In this document: positions 61,445-64,000 of the stretch, piece by piece
Layout of the letters: the number at the start of each line of letters is the position of its first letter
Numbering within the stretch: position 1 is the stretch's first letter
From: Aradus depressus
Taxonomy: Eukaryota > Arthropoda > Insecta > Hemiptera > Aradidae
Length of the DNA stretch: 64,000 nucleotides
NCBI GenBank assembly: GCA_963662175.1
Contig: OY759215.1
Location: forward strand, 18,155,079 to 18,219,078
Direction of reading: 5' to 3'
Made by a program: the position numbers and the translations under genes
The notes under the pieces: generated by a model
Seen by the model: only the letters and a program-made list of their open reading frames with translations
The model's database searches: none
What the model was told of the DNA's origin: nothing

Positions 61445-61746
61445 TCATTTTTTTAAATTTCCCATTTCACTTCCTAAATCATTTTTTAAATTTCTCATTT
61501 CATTTACTAAATCTTTTTTTAAATTTCTCATTTCACTTACTAAATCTTTTTTTAAATTTCCCATTTTCTTCAATAATTCCTTTAGCATTTTTTCCATATT
61601 AGAATCATCGGTCTCCTGTCCCTCGTTTATAACATTCATCTTATGTGATCTAGTCCCTGCCGAAACCGAAATATTTACATTTTCGCACTCTCGACACTCG
61701 CTTCCTCAAAATGCTCAATATTCTCAAAAACTAATTGTTTATCCAT
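61445..61746 (-). pseudogene. Broken gag-like coiled-coil frame with 11-residue repeats
   Basis: On the minus strand from ATG 61746 (MDKQLVFENIEHFEE) to a stop after 19 codons, then in another frame EGQETDDSNMEKMLKELLKK followed by 33-bp tandem repeats encoding MGNLKKDLVSE, MRNLKKDLVNE, MRNLKNDLGSE and MGNLKK. Hendecad repeats like this make a coiled coil. The composition and position before a long AT-rich stretch match the gag of the nested element at 48970-49968, so I take it as a decayed relative. Frames break again at about 61445. Confidence 0.4.
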
Positions 61747-62106
61747 AATTAAAAAATTTCAAAAAGTTACTAACTATAAAAAATTTCAAAAGAATAACTA
61801 ACTATATAAAAAGTAAACACAATTTCAAAATGAAGTTTGTTCCCAGCTCTCCAAGCCAATTTTGATTTTTAACAACCTCGGTTTTCCTTTCTTGCTGAAT
61901 ACATTTGAATCTAACAAAATCCCCGTTGTGGGGAGGAGGGGGGCTGCCTGAAAACAAAAGTTCATTTAGCAGGGAATCAAATCGTGTCCTCCACATGGGG
62001 TTCTGGATATAGACACATTTAAATTTGATGATGACAGATGTCAAGTAACTAAATAAAAACATCAACAAAAATTATCAACTCAATATAATAATAATTCATT
62101 ATATAC
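61747..62106. other. Intron-like segment with unit-related repeats
   Basis: 61930-62075 matches 55470-55615 closely (GCAGGGAATCAAATCGTGTC; CACATGGGGTTCTGGATA). A minus-strand frame DFVRFKCIQQERKTEVVKNQ at about 61840-61925 is unassigned. Confidence 0.4.
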
Positions 62107-63758
62107 CAGAATCCTCTTTATCCGTAGCTTTCTGGTCTTTATCGTCTGTAACAAACAAAGGATGAGGATGAAAAGACAGATTAGTCTATTAAGCATGTCA
62201 AACTCAATATAATAATAATTCATTATATACCAGAATCCTCTTTATCCGTAGCTTTCTGGTCTTTATCGTCTGTAACAAACAAAGGATGAGGATGAAAAGA
62301 CAGATTAGTCTATTAAGCATGTCAAACTCAATATAATAATAATTCATTATATACCAGAATCCTCTTTATCCGTAGCTTTCTGGTCTTTATCGTCTGTAAC
62401 AAACAAAGGATGAGGATGAAAAGACAGATTAGTCTATTAAGCATGTCAAACTCAATATAATAATAATTCATTATATACCAGAATCCTCTTTATCCGTAGC
62501 TTTCTGGTCTTTATCGTCTGTAACAAACAAAGGATGAGGATGAAAAGACAGATTAGTCTATTAAGCATGTCAAACTCAATATAATAATAATTCATTATAT
62601 ACCAGAATCCTCTTTATCCGTAGCTTTCTGGTCTTTATCGTCTGTAACAAACAAAGGATGAGGATGAAAAGACAGATTAGTCTATTAAGCATGTCAAACT
62701 CAATATAATAATAATTCATTATATACCAGAATCCTCTTTATCCGTAGCTTTCTGGTCTTTATCGTCTGTAACAAACAAAGGATGAGGATGAAAAGACAGA
62801 TTAGTCTATTAAGCATGTCAAACTCAATATAATAATAATTCATTATATACCAGAATCCTCTTTATCCGTAGCTTTCTGGTCTTTATCGTCTGTAACAAAC
62901 AAAGGATGAGGATGAAAAGACAGATTAGTCTATTAAGCATGTCAAACTCAATATAATAATAATTCATTATATACCAGAATCCTCTTTATCCGTAGCTTTC
63001 TGGTCTTTATCGTCTGTAACAAACAAAGGATGAGGATGAAAAGACAGATTAGTCTATTAAGCATGTCAAACTCAATATAATAATAATTCATTATATACCA
63101 GAATCCTCTTTATCCGTAGCTTTCTGGTCTTTATCGTCTGTAACAAACAAAGGATGAGGATGAAAAGACAGATTAGTCTATTAAGCATGTCAAACTCAAT
63201 ATAATAATAATTCATTATATACCAGAATCCTCTTTATCCGTAGCTTTCTGGTCTTTAACGTCTGTAACAAATAAAAGGATGAGGATGAAAAGACAGATTA
63301 CTTTATTAAGCATGTCAAACTCAATATAATAATAATTCATTATATACCAGAATCCTCTTTATCCGTAGCTTTCTGGTCTTTATCGTCTGTAACAAACAAA
63401 GGATGAGGATGAAAAGACAGATTAGTCTATTAAGCATGTCAAACTCAATATAATAATAATTCATTATATACCAGAATCCTCTTTATCCGTAGCTTTCTGG
63501 TCTTTATCGTCTGTAACAAACAAAGGATGAGGATGAAAAGACAGATTAGACTATTAAGCATGTCAAACTCAATATAATAATAATTCATTATATACCAGAA
63601 TCCTCTTTATCCGTAGCTTCCTGGTCTTTAACGTCTGTAACAAACAAAGGATGAGGATGAAAAGACAGATTAGTCTATTAAGCATGTCAAACTCAATATA
63701 ATAATAATTCATTATATACCAGAATCCTCTTTATCCGTCGCTTTCTGGTCTTTAACTT
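62107..63758 (-). CDS. Tandem array of 14 microexons (39-nt exon plus 85-nt intron per unit)
   Basis: Exons at 62107-62145, 62231, 62355, 62479, 62603, 62727, 62851, 62975, 63099, 63223, 63348, 63472, 63596 and 63720-63758, each 39 nt, spaced 124 bp (125 once). On the minus strand each has a branch-point-like GACTAATCTG, a pyrimidine tract (CATCCTCATCCTTTGTTTG), acceptor TTACAG and donor G|GTATAT. In phase 1 every exon gives DDKDQKATDKEDS, the first Asp split across the junction; units 10 and 13 have DVKDQ(K/E)A and unit 14 EVKDQKATDKEDS. All 14 spliced would add 182 charged residues. Any subset can be skipped without frame change. The alternative is a plain satellite with chance splice signals, but relatives at 55177, 57572 and 57981 keep phase and length rules despite divergence. 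The 5' and 3' ends of the gene are not identified. Confidence 0.65.
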
Positions 63759-64000
63759 CTGTAACAAATGATACTTAATATTTTTGCAGAGATATTGTGA
63801 AACACTTGATAAAAATAAAGAAAACGTATGTTTAAAAAAAAATATTGTCTATTATTTGTGAAATAGACAATATATGTACAGGGTGTATCGCAAGCAGATG
63901 ACAATACTCGGGGGGGTGAATGCCCCACTCAAGTACACTAAGAAACCGGGGTAATAAAAATCCGTTTCAACTTAGTGTAGAAATAAATGAGATTTTAAAT
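63759..64000. other. Upstream flank of the microexon array; possible transposon end
   Basis: GTACAGGGTGTATCGCAAG at about 63877 resembles the ends of several insect DNA transposons. No gene seen before the window edge. Confidence 0.3.

Noticed and set aside
62107..63758. CRISPR-like array
   Set aside because: The whole unit is conserved with no unique spacers, the genome is eukaryotic, and splice signals explain the conserved parts.

Overview
This window is eukaryotic nuclear DNA: introns with GT/AG borders, tRNA-derived SINEs, LTR and non-LTR retrotransposons, piggyBac and Harbinger DNA transposons, and a 15-kb Polinton (Maverick). The mix (Polinton with a DUF8207-type protein, BEL/Pao, a DUF7869-type gene, RNase H-bearing LINE, AT-rich non-coding DNA) points to an arthropod. 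I cannot name the species. No complete host housekeeping gene is visible; host coding signal is limited to short exons.

Layout. 1-5.2 kb: a minus-strand gene for a probable secreted protein. Its promoter and signal-peptide exon are present in tandem copies (exons at 5068-5124 and 4511-4567) and an in-phase second exon lies at 241-316. A decayed DUF7869-type gene interrupted by a piggyBac deletion derivative lies between them. 5.6-23.5 kb: a remnant of Ty3/gypsy pol whose RNase H/linker segment was amplified into a 102-bp minisatellite, which was then split by a Polinton (6510-21750) with 252-bp terminal inverted repeats and a perfect 6-bp target duplication. The Polinton carries integrase, fibre-like repeat protein, IAP-like RING protein, DUF8207-type protein, packaging ATPase, PLA2-like protein, adenain-like protease, minor and major capsid proteins, protein-primed PolB and several small unknowns. 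The integrase, fibre, PLA2, capsid and PolB genes carry frameshifts, so the copy is recent at its ends but decaying inside.

23.5-28.6 kb: a 278-bp inverted repeat, about 23 copies of a 69-bp tRNA-like tandem repeat, an unidentified ORF, and a fragment of a second DUF8207-type Polinton gene. 28.6-37.3 kb: a LINE with RNase H, interrupted by a BEL/Pao element (5-bp TSD CCTGT) whose 5' LTR is rearranged into inverted 36-bp repeats. 37.9-45 kb: SINEs of two families, an internally deleted Harbinger element, a 160-bp satellite and one plus-strand exon. 45.3-54.8 kb: a Ty3/gypsy element with open gag and pol, a canonical -1 frameshift site, a SINE in one LTR, and a gag-only LTR element inserted in the integrase region.

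55-64 kb: the most interesting part. The minus strand carries short acidic exons of 30-51 nt, all multiples of three and all in phase 1, and then fourteen tandem 124-bp units, each a 39-nt microexon with its own 85-nt intron, branch-point-like site, pyrimidine tract and splice sites. Spliced together they would encode a repeat of thirteen charged residues. I read this as a microexon gene growing by tandem exon amplification. Together with the duplicated signal-peptide exon at the other end of the window, it suggests fast-evolving, modular genes, secreted in the second case. All assignments are from reading the sequence; no database search was run.
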